From an uncultured Phascolarctobacterium sp. (GTDB lineage: Bacteria > Bacillota > Negativicutes > Acidaminococcales > Acidaminococcaceae): a stretch of DNA of 64,000 bases. The notes under the pieces are model-generated. The model did not search any database, had not been told where the DNA came from, and saw only the letters and a list, made by a program, of their open reading frames with translations. The stretch is taken from the NCBI GenBank assembly GCA_900552005.1, contig URXU01000004.1:40600-104599 (forward strand). The letters run 5' to 3'. A program made the position numbers and the translations under genes. Below, piece by piece: positions 27,584 through 36,734 of the stretch (the stretch's first letter is position 1; every line of letters begins with the position of its first letter).

Positions 27584-28165
27584 TTACACTTCACCCTTAT
27601 GTTTCCAGCGGCATATTAACTGCGTCATCGTGCCCATGGGACAATAAACACACCAGCTGCGCGGCTTAAACAGCAGCATGGTAATAATGCCCATAATTGT
27701 CGAAGTAAGCATGATACCATAAAAACCAAAAGCAAATTGCGCCACCCAAGCCTCCGTATTATCACTATAGGCCCAATGCCACGGAATTTGCAGCAGCCAA
27801 AGCAAGCCCACATTTTGCTGCAGCTGCCGTGAGCCTTCAAAAACAAGGTAGGTTGTAAACAGCATATTAGCAAACATCAGCATAAAAAACAGCAGAAAGC
27901 CATAGCGAAAAGCATGACTGCGCAGCCATGACGGTATGGTTCTGCCGGCAGATAATTTCAGTCGCTGTCCCAATATATCCAGCAGCTGACTGCGCCCGCA
28001 ATATTTATTGCAGTAATGTTTATTGCCGCCAATTAAGGCAAACAATAACGGAATCATAAAGCACAGCATGCCTAACCAGGCAAAAAGAATATTGATAAAG
28101 CCCAAAACAAAATATACTATTGACACAATCCACAAATAATCATACCAATGCCGCTTTTTATTCAT
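27584..28165 (-). CDS. Membrane 4Fe-4S protein (NapH/CcoG-like)
   Basis: About 193 residues with four or five transmembrane segments and two cysteine motifs on loops: CNKYCGRSQLL (about 53-57) and CVYCPMGT near the C-terminus (about 172-177). This arrangement resembles the polyferredoxin membrane proteins NapH, NosR and CcoG, though with fewer cysteines. It starts 11 bases before the end of the ferredoxin gene, so the two probably form an electron-transfer pair. Their partner is not in the window. Confidence 0.75.
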   Translation of the reverse strand: MNKKRHWYDYLWIVSIVYFVLGFINILFAWLGMLCFMIPLLFALIGGNKHYCNKYCGRSQLLDILGQRLKLSAGRTIPSWLRSHAFRYGFLLFFMLMFANMLFTTYLVFEGSRQLQQNVGLLWLLQIPWHWAYSDNTEAWVAQFAFGFYGIMLTSTIMGIITMLLFKPRSWCVYCPMGTMTQLICRWKHKGEV

Positions 28166-28352
28166 CAATATTCACCACCATTATTACCGAAGCCGGACAG
28201 GTACGGGCGCATAAACCGCAGCCAATACATTTATCCCGTTCAACCCGTGCATGGATACCTTTAAATACACTGATGGCTTTTCGCGGGCAAACCTTAGCGC
28301 AGGCACCGCAGGCTACGCAAAGGTTTACATCCACTGTGGCAATTCTTTTCAT
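28158..28352 (-). CDS. 2[4Fe-4S] ferredoxin
   Basis: A 64-residue bacterial-type ferredoxin. Both clusters are complete: CVACGACAKVCP and CIGCGLCARTCP, joined by a linker of about 20 residues. It acts as a low-potential electron carrier. Cotranscribed with the NapH/CcoG-like membrane protein. Confidence 0.93.
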   Translation of the reverse strand: MKRIATVDVNLCVACGACAKVCPRKAISVFKGIHARVERDKCIGCGLCARTCPASVIMVVNIDE

Positions 28353-28513
28353 AAATTCCCTCCAAGAAGTATTTCTTTAATTATACCTTATGAATATCAA
28401 AGAGCAATATTTTTTCAAAACAACTCCGGCAATATTCCTTTATGACCATCGACATGCTACAATTAAAATAGTATGTAATGGGAGATGACATTTTGAAACA
28501 GGAAAGCAAACCA

Positions 28514-29320
28514 ATGAAACCACAGCAAATCCGGCAGTACCTGCATAAACTGCAGCTTAATGACCTGCAGCCAGCAGCTGATTTAAAAACACTGCAAAAA
28601 TTGCAGGACGCCCATTTAAAATATATTCCCTACGAAAATTTTGATTGCCTTAACGGCCGCATAACTTCTCTGAGACACGAAGACATGTTCCGTAAAATCA
28701 TTCTGCATAATCGCGGCGGCATCTGTTTTGAGCTTAATGGTTTATATAACTGGCTGCTGGAATCGCTTGGCTATCAGGTAACCAGCTTTGCGGGACGTTT
28801 TATTGATAAACTGGAAGTTTATCAGCTGCGCCGTCACCGCAATATGTGCATTCAGCTGGAAGGTAAAAGATATATTACTGATGTGGGCGTAAACAGTGAA
28901 AGTCCCCGCCAGCCGCTGGAACTCACTGAAAATCTTATTCAAAGTGACGGCATCAGTCAATATAAATTTACTAAAGATCCCTTTTGGGGCTGGCTGCTGT
29001 GGCAGAAAGAAAAAGGCAAGCCTTGGAAAAGAATGCTTGGCTTTACTGAAGAACCGCAGCTGGACAAAGATTATATTCTGCCTTCTTTCTGGTGTGATGC
29101 TCATCCTGATTCTCCCTTTAACAAAAATAAAAATCTTTCCATTTTTCGCGAAGACTGCAATATTACCATTCGCAAAAATTTTTTAAAATTCTATCTGGGC
29201 GGCAGGGTAAAATACCGCTATAATATTCGTACCGGTGCCGAACTGAAAGAAATTCTCTGGGAATATTTCGGCATCAATGTGGAATATCCCCTGAAAGATG
29301 AAGGAATCGATTTTGATTAA
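28514..29320 (+). CDS. Arylamine N-acetyltransferase
   Basis: Acetyl-CoA-dependent enzyme acting on arylamines and hydrazines. The catalytic triad is visible: Cys in NRGGICFELN, His in RHRNMCIQ and Asp in ITDVGVN. The frame is open from 28478, but AGGAAAG seven bases before the ATG at 28514 (MKPQQIRQYL) gives the family's usual N-terminus and 268 residues. First gene of a plus-strand unit with the CCA enzyme. Confidence 0.9.
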   Translation: MKPQQIRQYLHKLQLNDLQPAADLKTLQKLQDAHLKYIPYENFDCLNGRITSLRHEDMFRKIILHNRGGICFELNGLYNWLLESLGYQVTSFAGRFIDKLEVYQLRRHRNMCIQLEGKRYITDVGVNSESPRQPLELTENLIQSDGISQYKFTKDPFWGWLLWQKEKGKPWKRMLGFTEEPQLDKDYILPSFWCDAHPDSPFNKNKNLSIFREDCNITIRKNFLKFYLGGRVKYRYNIRTGAELKEILWEYFGINVEYPLKDEGIDFD

Positions 29321-30821
29321 CAGTATGTACGCAGAAAAAATTCCCCCATATATAAAAAATATAATGCAGGCCCTGCTGTCAGCAGGCTACAAGGTCTATA
29401 TTGTCGGCGGCGCCGTGCGCGATCTGTTACTGGAAAAATCTCCCGGCGATTTTGATCTTGCCACGGATGCTCTGCCGGAAGCCACTTTGGCAATCTGCCG
29501 CCGGCAAGGCTGGTCAACAATAGATAAATTAGGCAGTAATTTTGGCTGCGTTGTAGCAATTGTTGAGCAACATCCGGTAGAAATTACGACTTTCCGCGGC
29601 GAAAACTACGGTCAGGATGCTCACCGGCCCGATAAAATCTGGTATTGCCGCCAGCTGAAAGATGATTTAAGCCGCCGCGATTTTACAGTTAATGCCATGG
29701 CCATGGATATTCACGGTCAGATAACAGATTATTTTAACGGTCAGCAGGATTTACGTCATAAATTGCTGCGTACCGTTGGCAATGCGCAGCAGCGTTATGA
29801 AGAAGATGCTCTGCGTATGCTGCGGGCCTGCCGGTTTGTGGGTCAGCTGGGCTTTACCTATGTCCAGCAAAAGCAGCTGCTGCCAGCCTTCGGTCAAAAA
29901 GGCTCACCGTATTATCTTCTTCATAACTTTTCTTTTCCCACTGAACGCTGTGCCGGCCTTTCCCTGGCAAGAGTCAAAAAAGAACTGGATAAACTGCTGC
30001 TTACCCCCTATGCAGGTCATGGTTTGATGCTGTTTTTGGCAACCGGCCTGGCAAATTCTGTCTGCCGCGTTAAATGTGGTGGCCGGTATCAGACAGTAGC
30101 ATTGCTTCCGGAGCTGCAGCATCTGGCCGGACTTCACCAAAATCCGCGTTTCCATTGCTTTGATACCTGGGAACATACTCTTAAAGCTATTGACAACAGC
30201 CCCCAGGAATTAACTATCCGCTGGTCATTATTACTGCATGATATTGGCAAAGGCCTGCCGGGTATCCGCTGCCTGAACAGAGAGGGTCAGCCCAGTGATC
30301 ACGGTCATGAAGCGCAAAGTGCTGTTATGGCTGAAAAAATTCTCACCCGCCTGCAATATCCGGAAAAATTTATCCGTGAAGTGGTCTGGCTGGTTGCCCA
30401 GCATATGCGTTTTGCCCCCATGCTGGTCACAGGGCGCAAACCATTACTGCACTGGATTCGTACAGAAGCTGCCAGCGCCCATTTCCGCTCCAGTGCTGAA
30501 ATGGCTGCAGCTTACAGTAAACTTACTAAAGTATTTCTTTCCGATATGGGTGCAACCAACGCGGCTGCCAACACGGTTCTGATACAGGCCGGCCGGGAGC
30601 TGAGCGAACAGGTTATTGCCGCAGCGGCGGCTTATCCCGTGCATACCGCAGATTTAAAACTGAGCGGCAAAGAACTGCTGCAGCTTTATCCTAAGGCAGA
30701 CCTTAAATATCTGCTCAACTACCTGCTGCAGCGCGTGCAAAGCGGAAATTTGGCTAATGACAAAAATGAGCTGCTGACCGCTGTACAGAAATATCTCCAA
30801 AAACGACAGGAGCAACTATGA
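29313..30821 (+). CDS. cca: tRNA nucleotidyltransferase (CCA-adding) with HD domain
   Basis: Adds or repairs the 3' CCA end of tRNA. The class II nucleotidyltransferase head has VGGAVRDLLLEKSPGDFDLATDA with the two metal-binding aspartates; DLSRRDFTVNAMAM and EEDALRMLRACRF follow. An HD domain (LLLHDIGKG, about residues 305-400) suggests extra phosphohydrolase activity. The best start is the TTG at 29313, seven bases after AAGGA, overlapping the upstream stop by eight bases. About 502 residues. It overlaps the C39 gene by four bases. Confidence 0.93.
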   Translation: MINSMYAEKIPPYIKNIMQALLSAGYKVYIVGGAVRDLLLEKSPGDFDLATDALPEATLAICRRQGWSTIDKLGSNFGCVVAIVEQHPVEITTFRGENYGQDAHRPDKIWYCRQLKDDLSRRDFTVNAMAMDIHGQITDYFNGQQDLRHKLLRTVGNAQQRYEEDALRMLRACRFVGQLGFTYVQQKQLLPAFGQKGSPYYLLHNFSFPTERCAGLSLARVKKELDKLLLTPYAGHGLMLFLATGLANSVCRVKCGGRYQTVALLPELQHLAGLHQNPRFHCFDTWEHTLKAIDNSPQELTIRWSLLLHDIGKGLPGIRCLNREGQPSDHGHEAQSAVMAEKILTRLQYPEKFIREVVWLVAQHMRFAPMLVTGRKPLLHWIRTEAASAHFRSSAEMAAAYSKLTKVFLSDMGATNAAANTVLIQAGRELSEQVIAAAAAYPVHTADLKLSGKELLQLYPKADLKYLLNYLLQRVQSGNLANDKNELLTAVQKYLQKRQEQL

Positions 30822-31561
30822 AAAGCTTAAAAACTATTTTGCTGATTGCCGTATGCGGCGCTCTGCTGAGTGGTATTTGGACCTTGAGAGAAACTTTTAC
30901 CGCAAGCAGCCAACCTGATACCGTTACCGAAGGCGGAGCGGCGCAATATGCCGGTAAACTTAACCACCCGCAATCCATCTATTTTGCCCAGCCTGATATT
31001 TACAACATGCAGACTAATGACCATTTACTGCTGCTGCCAAAATTCCAAACACAGCAGCAGACTACCGGTTATACCTGCGGCCCCGCAGCTGCCAACATGG
31101 TAGTTACCTACTTTTCAGGACAGCCTCTGCACACGGAAATGCAGGTTGCTGAAATCATGGGTACCAGCCGCTATAAAGGTACTGACACCAAAGGAATATG
31201 CCAATATTTTAAAAAAATCGGCTGGCAGGTAAAATCCTCCGCTGATGCCGGCACTCCCAAAAGCTATAAGGCCTTTCTGCAATTTATCAGTGAAAATCTG
31301 CGCCATAACACACCCATTATAGTGGAAAATGTCGAATGGGGCGGTCACTGGCGCGTCATTATCGGTTATGATACCATGGGTACGGAAAATACCGGCGACG
31401 ATGTACTTATCATGGCCGATCCATACGATCTTGCGGATCATCTGCAGGATGGTTATAATATCGTTCCTGCTGAAAAATTCTTTTATATGTGGTTTGACGC
31501 TCAGCTTTTTGATAAAAGTGAGCAGCGCCGTCAATGGCTTACAGCCAGACCCAAAAACTAA
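30818..31561 (+). CDS. C39-like peptidase with N-terminal membrane anchor
   Basis: A 247-residue protein with one N-terminal hydrophobic segment (about 5-24) and a papain-like C39_2 domain: the cysteine is in GYTCGPAAANMV, the histidine in WGGHWRVIIGYD, with an Asp in MADPYD. Probably an envelope-located protease or transglutaminase-like enzyme without ATP-binding partner. It is coupled to cca by an ATGA overlap. Confidence 0.85.
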   Translation: MKSLKTILLIAVCGALLSGIWTLRETFTASSQPDTVTEGGAAQYAGKLNHPQSIYFAQPDIYNMQTNDHLLLLPKFQTQQQTTGYTCGPAAANMVVTYFSGQPLHTEMQVAEIMGTSRYKGTDTKGICQYFKKIGWQVKSSADAGTPKSYKAFLQFISENLRHNTPIIVENVEWGGHWRVIIGYDTMGTENTGDDVLIMADPYDLADHLQDGYNIVPAEKFFYMWFDAQLFDKSEQRRQWLTARPKN

Positions 31562-31576
31562 GACAGGTAGAATCTT

Positions 31577-31747
31577 ATGTTAAATCTCTTCTTTGCCCTT
31601 TTTCTCTTCGGGCTGCTCTGCGCCCTGTGTTTTCGCGGACTGTATCGCGCTGTTAAATACCGTCAGGGCTTTACCGTTAATGAATTAGCATTGATTGTCG
31701 CCGATTTCATAGGCATCATCATTGCTCTGCATATGGTTTTTAAGTAA
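31577..31747 (+). CDS. Small two-helix membrane protein (56 residues)
   Basis: Begins MLNLFFALFLFGLLC, with AGGTAG upstream of the ATG. Two hydrophobic segments (about 2-19 and 37-55) flank a positively charged loop (RGLYRAVKYRQG). It lies 15 bases after the C39 peptidase and directly before a strong terminator, so it is the last gene of the plus-strand unit. No family recognised; real but unassigned. Confidence 0.7.
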   Translation: MLNLFFALFLFGLLCALCFRGLYRAVKYRQGFTVNELALIVADFIGIIIALHMVFK

Positions 31748-31803
31748 AAAGCAGCCTGCGCCAATCTGAACCAAACCAGTTCAATCAGCGCAGGCTGCTT
31801 TTT
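31748..31803. terminator. Bidirectional terminator
   Basis: AAAAAGCAGCCTGCGC paired with GCGCAGGCTGCTTTTT around an inner weaker stem. It separates the plus-strand unit from the convergent MFS gene. Confidence 0.9.
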
Positions 31804-31804
31804 A

Positions 31805-33043
31805 TTAATAATTAGGATGTGCTGCTTTGCCGCGCACCCTGGTCATATAAGAATAGAAGGCCACAGCAAGCAAAATACAGCCAGTCGTAACCAAAACCAG
31901 CCTGGTAGGCAGATAATTACCCAAAGCCCCACCCAAGAGAGGACCGACCACGCCGCCAAACTGCTGCGCTGAGGTTACCAGGCCAAAAGCCTTGCCGCGC
32001 ATGGATTGATCTGTGACCTCTACCAGATTGGCATTAATATTGGGAATTGCACCTGCCAAAAACAAACCGTAGACAAACTGAATACCGGCAAATTGCCAGA
32101 CATCCTGAACAAATATCTGAAACAGATTAACAAAGCCGGCGCCAAAAGCTACCAGGCAGAAAATACGTACATAACCGAAGCGCTGACCGCGTTTGCCCCA
32201 AAACGGTGCGGCAATAATACCGGCAATACCGGCAAGCGAGAAAATAATTCCGGCCATTTTAACAGTCTCATCATTCATTACACCCATTAAATGGCTGACA
32301 TACATGGTTATCAGCGGTTGAATAATCATAACACAGACCTGAATAACGAAGAACATGCACATGATATAAAGCAGATTCTTATTGGATAAAGCGCCCTTCA
32401 AATCCTTAATCAGATGGATTTCCGCTTTTTGACGTTCAGCACTGATTTGTACATCATGCACCAGGAAAACAACCAGCAGAGCACCTAAAAAAAGGCAGCC
32501 GCTGCTGACAAAAAATGACATACGCATACCAAACCAGCTGCTCAGATAACCGCCAAGCAATGGTCCCAAAATGCTGCCGCTGGCCACTGCTGTCTGCATC
32601 AGTCCCATGCCCCAGCCCATACGTCTTTCCGGCAAAGTAGAAGATATTAAGGACATCGACGCGGGCACGAAGCCACTGATAAAACCGGTCAGCGCACGTA
32701 CAAGCAGTAGCTGTACGGCACTTTGCGAAATACCGGCCAGCCAATAGGTCATTGCCAGACCGAAACCGGCTCTGATCGCCATTTTGCGCTGACCAACCTT
32801 ATCGGCGCGGGCGCCCCAGTACGGCGCCATTAAGGCAGCTCCGAAAAAAGTTACCGAATACACTAAACCGCTCCAGAAATTAACATTATCCTGATCTACA
32901 TGCAATTCATGCAGCAAATATATCGGCAAAAACGGCACAACCATGGTGTAACTGGCGCAGGCAAAAAATACGCCTACCCACAAAACAGCCAGATTTACCT
33001 TCCAGTTTACTTTTTTCTCCCCGTACTCATCAAAAAGAGCCAT
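31805..33043 (-). CDS. MFS multidrug-type transporter
   Basis: A 412-residue twelve-segment major facilitator. The loop 2-3 signature is MAPYWGARADKVGQRKMAIRAG, and segment 5 has the proline-glycine motif GSILGPLLGGYLSSWFG typical of drug:proton antiporters. The substrate is unknown. It is single-gene, with its own promoter region in the long upstream gap. Confidence 0.9.
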   Translation of the reverse strand: MALFDEYGEKKVNWKVNLAVLWVGVFFACASYTMVVPFLPIYLLHELHVDQDNVNFWSGLVYSVTFFGAALMAPYWGARADKVGQRKMAIRAGFGLAMTYWLAGISQSAVQLLLVRALTGFISGFVPASMSLISSTLPERRMGWGMGLMQTAVASGSILGPLLGGYLSSWFGMRMSFFVSSGCLFLGALLVVFLVHDVQISAERQKAEIHLIKDLKGALSNKNLLYIMCMFFVIQVCVMIIQPLITMYVSHLMGVMNDETVKMAGIIFSLAGIAGIIAAPFWGKRGQRFGYVRIFCLVAFGAGFVNLFQIFVQDVWQFAGIQFVYGLFLAGAIPNINANLVEVTDQSMRGKAFGLVTSAQQFGGVVGPLLGGALGNYLPTRLVLVTTGCILLAVAFYSYMTRVRGKAAHPNY

Positions 33044-33479
33044 ACTTTCATCTCCCAGCTGCCGTATTATTTTGCAGATAAATTATTATAATCTGTAAAT
33101 TCAAATTTGTATGATGTATTTCCGTACCGCAAAACAGTTTGCAGACGTGGTTTTTCAGAAAAAATCCGCAGACTAATGTTACATATTTATTATATCATAT
33201 TGACAGACAAGTTTTTTTGTAACCCTTTCATTCAAGTTCTGCATTTTACATTTTTTGCATTTTTATGTATTTTACAGTTCTTTTTGTGTTTGTATATGCA
33301 TATTATTACTTTTTTATAACATAAATTCACATATTATTCACAATAGCTGCTAATTTTATCTTTCAAATATAATCTATAAAATTACAGTTTTCAGGCAATT
33401 ATTTGCCTTGCCGTCTTTATGTTGGAAAAAATATACTGTATAATAAATAAAGGAAATTTCAGTTAAAGGATGTGTCAAC
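33044..33479. other. Intergenic region between divergent MFS and unknown-protein genes
   Basis: About 436 bases, strongly AT-rich. GCAGAC repeats at about 33140 and 33166 flank a small hairpin with A/T arms. A TATAAT stands 28 bases upstream of the plus-strand gene's AAAGGA box. No convincing gene is seen; short open frames lack ribosome binding sites. Confidence 0.5.
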
Positions 33480-34559
33480 TTGAAGCCTTATATTCAGCAA
33501 GAATTAAAATCCTGCGGATTTTTCTCTAAATTAGTCAACGGCAAGCCCGCTGAAAATGCTTGGGCTGAAATAAATAATTTTTTGGCGGCAGCAACCGGCG
33601 TACGTGAACTTACTGCCGGTCAGGTACAGGCAATTATAAAAAAATGGGGCGCTAAAATGAATGATAGCAGTTTGGAGCAGCGCTCAGGCCTCTATCGTAA
33701 ATTTGCCGATGCAGCCTATGCTCAGGCCCAAAATACCGAAGACGGATGGCTGTCAGACTGTGATTATCTGGCAGAAATACTGCAATTACCGCCGCATTTA
33801 CGCAAACTGGCAGATAAAGGAGCCAAACAGGCAGCCTATTTCATACGCTGCGGCAATTTGCTGCGTCAGCAGGAAACTATTGATATTGCCGCTATCAATA
33901 AAATTTTTGGCTACGATTATGAAGACGGCCTGAATATCCGCAAACAGGTTTTTCAGGATTATTTCAATAATATTTTTAACGGCATCAGCGAACGCCAGCG
34001 CTTTACGCCTGACGAAGAAGCAGCTTTGCGTCATGACTGCGAAGTTTTGGACATTCCCTATGAATTTAAAAATAATATTGTCAACGCGCTTAACCGTTAC
34101 CGCAACTTATGGAATGCTGAGCACAATAAGCTTGGGCATATTCAGGTCGATATTCCCCTGCAGCCCGATGAAGTCTGTCATGCCGCAGCACAAGCCGGCC
34201 TCTGCCAGCATAAGGTTGTCGAAAAAGAAGATAACTATTTTGAACTGACACGTAAATTCAATATTGATGAAACCGTAACTTTCAAAGGCGAAAAACTTGA
34301 ACATCCCAAAACCAAAGAAGAAATCACCGCTTTACTGGATATCGGCAATTTTCTGCTTACTAATCAGCGGATTATTTATTTAAGCAGAAAAACAGCTCAA
34401 GCCGTTGACCTGGATAAGATTACTGCAGCTGAACTGGATGTTAATATCATTACCTTCCATACTAAAGACAACGGCGATTTTATGTATAAGTTCAGTGATG
34501 ATGCCGCAGGCGTTATGTATATTCTTTTCCAGCGCACTATACAGGAAAATATTAAATAA
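33480..34559 (+). CDS. Protein of unknown function with a PH/GRAM-like C-terminal part
   Basis: A 359-residue soluble protein that starts at a TTG behind AAAGGA. Residues 1-230 are alpha-helical and charged with no motif I recognise. Residues about 245-355 look like a small beta-barrel of the bacterial PH/GRAM kind: FLLTNQRIIYLSR, followed by KITAAELDVNIITFHTKDNGDFMYKFSDD. No signal peptide or membrane segment is seen. It is transcribed alone and closed by a strong terminator. GRAM/PH-like barrels often sit at membranes, but no function can be assigned. Confidence 0.75.
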   Translation: MKPYIQQELKSCGFFSKLVNGKPAENAWAEINNFLAAATGVRELTAGQVQAIIKKWGAKMNDSSLEQRSGLYRKFADAAYAQAQNTEDGWLSDCDYLAEILQLPPHLRKLADKGAKQAAYFIRCGNLLRQQETIDIAAINKIFGYDYEDGLNIRKQVFQDYFNNIFNGISERQRFTPDEEAALRHDCEVLDIPYEFKNNIVNALNRYRNLWNAEHNKLGHIQVDIPLQPDEVCHAAAQAGLCQHKVVEKEDNYFELTRKFNIDETVTFKGEKLEHPKTKEEITALLDIGNFLLTNQRIIYLSRKTAQAVDLDKITAAELDVNIITFHTKDNGDFMYKFSDDAAGVMYILFQRTIQENIK

Positions 34560-34577
34560 TTAAGATGATAAAACAAA

Positions 34578-34606
34578 AAAATACCGGCTTATCAAGCCGG
34601 TATTTT
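34578..34606. terminator. Bidirectional terminator
   Basis: Stem ATACCGGCTT/AAGCCGGTAT flanked by A on the left and T on the right, between the unknown gene and the convergent aminotransferase gene. Confidence 0.9.
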
Positions 34607-34616
34607 TATTTTGTTC

Positions 34617-35801
34617 TTACATGCATTCTCTGATAGCCTTAGCCATACGTTTAATACCTTCAACAATTTTGTCATCAGGCATATTAGAATAATTGATACG
34701 CATGCTGCGGTCAGTTTTCTGATTCGGATAGAAAGCATCACCGATAACGGCAGCAACTTTCATTTCAATGCATTTGTCAAATACTTTTCTTGCACTGATG
34801 CCTTCCGGTAAAGTCAGCCACAGGAACAGGCCGCCATGCGGATGGGTCCATTCTACGCCAGCGGGGAATTCTTCCTGCATGGTTTGCAGAATCAAATCAC
34901 GGCGATGTTTATACAGAGCAACGATTTGTCTAACATGTTCGTCCAGGTCATAGTTTTCAATATATGCGTCGGCAACACCTTGGTCAAAGTTGGAAGTATG
35001 CAGGTCGGCACTTTGTTTAATCTTAACAAATTCGCTTAAAAGCTTCTTATCCGCTGCAACCCAGCCTAAGCGCAGGCCCGGGCAGAAGATTTTAGAGAAA
35101 GTACCCAAAAACATTACCAAACCTTTGGTATCCAAAGATTTCAGAGACGGAAGAATGGTACCTTCATAGCGCAGCTCGCCATACGGATTGTCTTCCAATA
35201 CCGGCAGGTCATATTTATTAACTACTTCCATGAATTTTTTACGACGTTCCAGAGACCAGGTACGGCCGGTCGGATTTTGGAAGTCAGGAATTACATAGAT
35301 AAATTTGCAGTTCGGTGTTGTAGCAAGAATTTTGTCCAGTTCTTCCGGAATCAAGCCGCCGTCATCGGTCGGTACTTCCACAAAATTAGGTTCATAGGCA
35401 TTGAACGCATTCAAAGCACCAAGATAGGACGGGCTTTCGCAGAGCACTACATCACCGGGGTTCAAAAACAGCTTGCCGGCAAAATCCAGGCATTGCTGAG
35501 AACCAGTGGTAATCAGGATATCGTCCGGGGAAACTTCAGCATGATATTTTTCAGCCATACGTTTGGCAATCTTAGCACGCAGCGACGGACGGCCTTCGGT
35601 AGTTGCATATTGCAGCAGCTGACGGCCTTCTTTAAGAACCAGATCATGGGATACTTTAGCGATTTCTTCAATCGGGAAAAGTTCCGGTGCAGGCAGACCG
35701 CCGGCAAAAGAAATAATATCAGGCTGAGCAGTGAGTTTTAAAAGCTCACGAATTTCAGAAGCCTGCAGACGTTCCATACGTTTTGCAAATTTCATAAACA
35801 A
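34617..35801 (-). CDS. PLP-dependent aminotransferase (class I/II, LysN-like)
   Basis: A 394-residue fold-type I aminotransferase without a DNA-binding domain. The PLP lysine is in LGTFSKIFCPGLRLGWV, the Asn/Asp of the cofactor site in DFQNPTGR and EDNPYGELRYEG. It belongs to the branch of 2-aminoadipate/branched-chain or aromatic aminotransferases that resemble MocR C-terminal domains. Substrate not certain. A good promoter (35856-35884) precedes it. Confidence 0.9.
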   Translation of the reverse strand: MFMKFAKRMERLQASEIRELLKLTAQPDIISFAGGLPAPELFPIEEIAKVSHDLVLKEGRQLLQYATTEGRPSLRAKIAKRMAEKYHAEVSPDDILITTGSQQCLDFAGKLFLNPGDVVLCESPSYLGALNAFNAYEPNFVEVPTDDGGLIPEELDKILATTPNCKFIYVIPDFQNPTGRTWSLERRKKFMEVVNKYDLPVLEDNPYGELRYEGTILPSLKSLDTKGLVMFLGTFSKIFCPGLRLGWVAADKKLLSEFVKIKQSADLHTSNFDQGVADAYIENYDLDEHVRQIVALYKHRRDLILQTMQEEFPAGVEWTHPHGGLFLWLTLPEGISARKVFDKCIEMKVAAVIGDAFYPNQKTDRSMRINYSNMPDDKIVEGIKRMAKAIRECM

Positions 35802-35855
35802 ATCATCTCTCCCTCATTGGCTGTAAAACAGTTATTTATTTTTGTATGATTTTTA

Positions 35856-35884
35856 ATTGTAGCACTTTAGAAAACACTATACAA
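35856..35884 (-). promoter_or_regulatory. Aminotransferase promoter
   Basis: Minus strand -35 TTGTAT (35879-35884) and -10 TACAAT (35856-35861), 17-base spacer. Confidence 0.55.
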
Positions 35885-35891
35885 GAAAAAC

Positions 35892-35937
35892 GTGACACTT
35901 TATATTTTTAAAATATTTTTTCTGTTATAAGTGTAAC
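35892..35937 (-). terminator. Possible terminator of the CoADR operon
   Basis: GTTACACTT pairs with AAGTGTCAC (one mismatch) around a self-complementary A/T loop, followed on the minus strand by GTTTTTC. It lies just after the C_GCAxxG_C_C stop, immediately upstream of the aminotransferase promoter, so it could also be an operator. Confidence 0.4.
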
Positions 35938-35942
35938 TTTAT

Positions 35943-36386
35943 TTACGCTTTTATCAGTCCCTTTTCTTCCAGATAAACTGCCAGAAGCTGTGCAATCTTG
36001 TTAGTCAGCTTCAAGCAGTTTTTCAGATGATCACGAGTATCAAATTCATACGGCATCAGATCACGGCACATGGTGGAACCAAATTCTTCAGCAAAACGGT
36101 CATGAAACTCTTTGCTTATCGGATAAATTTCCTTCAAAGGTTTTTCAGAAGGATGATTACGCCCTGCCAAAGTACTGATTACCATGGTGCAGCCTACCAA
36201 TGCTCCGCAAATATTGCCCGCATGTCCGATACCGCCGCCAAATCCGGAACACAGACGAAAAGCATTATCATCAATCTGTACGCCGGCCTCCTTGCGGAAT
36301 GTTTCTACAATCGCCTCACAGCAGTTAAAGCCCTGTTTGAAATTATTACCTGCTTGCATACCGATTCTTTCACTGAATTCGCTCAT
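35943..36386 (-). CDS. C_GCAxxG_C_C family redox protein
   Basis: A 147-residue protein of the C_GCAxxG_C_C family. The motif is spread over FNCCEAI, RLCSGFGGGIGHAGNICGALVGC and a later MCRD, giving a set of conserved cysteines thought to bind a metal cluster or form disulfides. Function is not established for the family. It is the last gene of an operon with a DUF5713-like protein and a CoA-disulfide-reductase-like enzyme. Confidence 0.9.
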   Translation of the reverse strand: MSEFSERIGMQAGNNFKQGFNCCEAIVETFRKEAGVQIDDNAFRLCSGFGGGIGHAGNICGALVGCTMVISTLAGRNHPSEKPLKEIYPISKEFHDRFAEEFGSTMCRDLMPYEFDTRDHLKNCLKLTNKIAQLLAVYLEEKGLIKA

Positions 36387-36401
36387 AATGCGCGCCTCCT
36401 T

Positions 36402-36728
36402 TTACCATTCCCGTTCCCGCACGGCAGTTTCTACCGGCAGATCTATTTTAAACCACCGCAGAATATATTCCAGCGAAGACAAAATACTGTCGCGGGCAAC
36501 GGTTTCCAGTTCACTGTCATAATCTTGAAATTCCTGCTGCATACCGTTGACAAAAAGAGTAAATTCATCAAATTTTTCCTGCAGAACATGGGGATCGCGT
36601 TCATCAGTTTCCAAAAATTCAATCAGACGTATTAACTGCCATTTAATTTTATCTACCAGAAAATGGGGAAAATACGAATCTTCATACATGGCCTGCAGCA
36701 GAAAATATCGATCATCAAACTTATCCAT
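36402..36728 (-). CDS. DUF5713-like small protein
   Basis: A 108-residue acidic helical protein beginning near YFLLQAMYEDSYFPHFLVDKIK, which resembles proteins grouped as DUF5713. No catalytic motif is seen. It lies six bases after the flavoprotein gene and 15 before the C_GCAxxG_C_C gene, so all three are probably cotranscribed. Family assignment is from memory. Confidence 0.65.
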   Translation of the reverse strand: MDKFDDRYFLLQAMYEDSYFPHFLVDKIKWQLIRLIEFLETDERDPHVLQEKFDEFTLFVNGMQQEFQDYDSELETVARDSILSSLEYILRWFKIDLPVETAVREREW

Positions 36729-36734
36729 CAGATG

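Noticed and set aside
33107..33319. 70-codon plus-strand frame in the long gap
   Set aside because: AT-rich, Phe/Leu-rich product without ribosome binding site; likely chance.
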